A stretch of 64,000 nt of DNA from Paralcaligenes ureilyticus (lineage in GTDB: Bacteria; Pseudomonadota; Gammaproteobacteria; Burkholderiales; Burkholderiaceae_B): assembly GCF_004346225.1 (NCBI RefSeq), contig NZ_SMAJ01000005.1, positions 202,674-266,673 of the forward strand, in the 5' to 3' direction. Position 1 is the first letter of the stretch, and every line of letters starts with the position of its first letter. The notes beneath the pieces are model-generated. The model was not told the origin of the DNA. It did no database searches and worked only from the letters and a program-made list of their open reading frames with translations. Positions 62,814 through 64,000 of the stretch are shown in pieces. The translations under genes and the position numbers were made by a program.

Positions 62814-64000
62814 ATGCGTGGAAAATTGAAGTTGCCCCAATTGAAAGTTCGCACCAGCTTGATCCTGGTGCTTGTTTTCTTTTTGTTCATGCTGGTGACG
62901 GGCGCGGCGGTGGGGGTCTATTCGCTGCGCGCCAACAATCAGTCTTTGACGCGGGTGGTTCAGATGCAACGGGCCCACGCCGTGATCGGCGAGGCCGTCG
63001 ATCATTACAAAAACGTGCAGTCTTTGCTGGGCCAGGTGCTGGCGAGCTATATCGTAAGTAAGGATAAGCAGAAAACGGCCGATGCACCTGCCGCGGCGGA
63101 TGCCGATGGCTCGGCCAGCCCTCTGGGCAGCAACGCGAGCGGATATATCAATGAGGCGCGCAAGGAGCTCGTTCGGTCCCAGGTGGCTTTTAAGAATTTC
63201 CAGGGCTTGACCAAAGGCATGGACGACACGGATGGATGGTATCGCAGAACGAGCGATGCCTACCTCGACTTGACGAAAAATGGCGTCAAGCCGCTGATTG
63301 ATCTGCTTGAAAAGGGCAAGCTGGGCGATTACGAAACTTTTCTTTCGTCCACCGCTTCCTACATGGGCGACAACCTGAAGCTCGCCCTGAATAATCTCAA
63401 CATGTACCAACAGGACACGATCGATGGCACCTATGAACGTGAAGTTCAGGTATTTGTGTGGGTGATCCGGGCGGTAGCTCTGGCGATGGTGGTGGCGATC
63501 CTGATTGCACTCTTGGCTTATGTGTTCCTGGGGCGCATGGTGTTGCGTCCCTTGCGCTTGGCTGGGGGACATTTTGACCGGATAGCGGGAGGGGATTTAA
63601 CGGAGCGCATTGAGGTGAAGACGCGCAACGAGATAGGGGTGTTGTACGAGTCGCTCAAGCGGATGCAGGAGAGCCTGACGCGCACGGTGACGGCGGTGCG
63701 CACGGGGGTGGAGGAGATCACGCTGGGGTCGCGGGAGATATTCATGGGCAATACGGACTTGAGCAGCCGCACGGAGCAGCAGGCGGCATCGTTGCAGCAG
63801 ACGGCGGCGAGCATGGAGGAGCTGGCGAGCACGGTGAGGCAGAATACGGAGCACGCGCAGCAGGCCGATACGCTGGCGCAAGGGGCCTCGGAGGTGGCGC
63901 AGCGTGGGGGGCGTGCGGTGAGCGAGGTGGCGGGGACGATGGAGGAGATTTCGACGAGTTCGAGCAAGATAGCGGAGATCGTGGGGGTGATAGACGGGAT
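62814..64000 (+). CDS. methyl-accepting chemotaxis protein (partial, runs off the right edge)
   Basis: About 395 residues are visible; AAGG lies before the ATG. A basic tail and first helix (LILVLVFFLFMLVTGAAVGVYSL) lead to a Tar-type four-helix periplasmic domain of about 180 residues, a second helix (VIRAVALAMVVAILIALLAYVFLG), a HAMP domain with VLRPLRLAGGHFDRIAGGDLTERIEVKTRNEIGVL, and the signalling-domain start SSRTEQQAASLQQTAASMEELASTVRQNTEHAQQAD. From about 63590 the codon choice changes to G-ending codons (GGG, GTG, ACG, GAG), unlike the N-terminal half. Confidence 0.95.
   Translation, partial: MRGKLKLPQLKVRTSLILVLVFFLFMLVTGAAVGVYSLRANNQSLTRVVQMQRAHAVIGEAVDHYKNVQSLLGQVLASYIVSKDKQKTADAPAAADADGSASPLGSNASGYINEARKELVRSQVAFKNFQGLTKGMDDTDGWYRRTSDAYLDLTKNGVKPLIDLLEKGKLGDYETFLSSTASYMGDNLKLALNNLNMYQQDTIDGTYEREVQVFVWVIRAVALAMVVAILIALLAYVFLGRMVLRPLRLAGGHFDRIAGGDLTERIEVKTRNEIGVLYESLKRMQESLTRTVTAVRTGVEEITLGSREIFMGNTDLSSRTEQQAASLQQTAASMEELASTVRQNTEHAQQADTLAQGASEVAQRGGRAVSEVAGTMEEISTSSSKIAEIVGVIDG

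Noticed and set aside
62277..63572. 431-residue frame antisense to cheW and the receptor
   Set aside because: It covers two clear chemotaxis genes and shows no recognisable domain.

Overview
The window is a chromosomal stretch of a GC-rich betaproteobacterium, most likely family Alcaligenaceae (Bordetella/Achromobacter/Pusillimonas relatives). The reasons are the flhDC-motAB-cheA-cheW-receptor order at the right end, several orphan solute-binding proteins including one of the Bug type, many LysR regulators, and the general gene style. No prophage, integrase, insertion sequence, rRNA operon or CRISPR array is visible. One tRNA (Asn, GTT) lies at 17430-17505.

Layout. 1-3661 (minus): an iron(III)/sulfate/spermidine-type ABC importer (binding protein, fused two-domain permease, ATPase cut by the window edge). 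3842-5769: carotenoid oxygenase plus a DUF2141 protein. 5948-10072: a branched-chain-type binding protein divergent from a LysR regulator, then a 371-residue protein of unknown function and a CGSC protein that is a cysteine form of the UGSC selenoprotein family. 10078-12289 (minus): exported rhodanese, YeeE/YedE sulfur-compound permease and a 54-residue exported peptide. 12453-17262: PaaX-like regulator, serine hydrolase, LuxR-type regulator, periplasmic protein. 17586-22646 (minus): marR with a tripartite EmrAB/outer-membrane drug efflux system. 22873-26203: patatin-like lipase and a YeiE/YeiH (sulfite) pair. 26348-36843: mixed single genes (Bug protein, SirB2, YddA/SbmA-like ABC protein, MOSC, tautomerase, DUF924, XdhC, nucleotidyltransferase, NCS1 permease, cytochrome b561, DsbB-like with DUF5993). 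37177-40355: SulP transporter, ribbon-helix-helix protein, lipoate ligase-like protein, TM2 protein. 40421-47440 (minus): aapJQM-like amino-acid importer with a serine hydroxymethyltransferase-like enzyme, LysR and methyltransferase. 47674-52725: LysR, beta-propeller protein, gltIJK-like importer. 52986-56167: glpK and glpD, divergent. 56757-64000: flhDC, motAB, cheA, cheW and a truncated chemoreceptor gene.

The most pervasive structure is a dispersed REP-like palindrome. I count 36 units of about 24 nt: a GTAG tetranucleotide, one base, then a 7-bp stem with loop CTTGT. They sit almost only between genes. Twelve inverted pairs have their GTAG ends facing inward, usually about 21 nt apart, and twelve units are single. 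Stems co-vary between copies, which is evidence that the hairpin is what is conserved. None is seen after 52.9 kb, so the glycerol and flagellar regions are free of them.

The best candidate for an undescribed system is 5948-12289. It contains a LysR-linked regulon (its putative binding motif recurs before the 371-residue gene), the unknown protein with its CGSC partner, and a convergent sulfur-compound transport and rhodanese operon with two palindromes in its promoter. The functional link is inferred from position and motifs, not shown.
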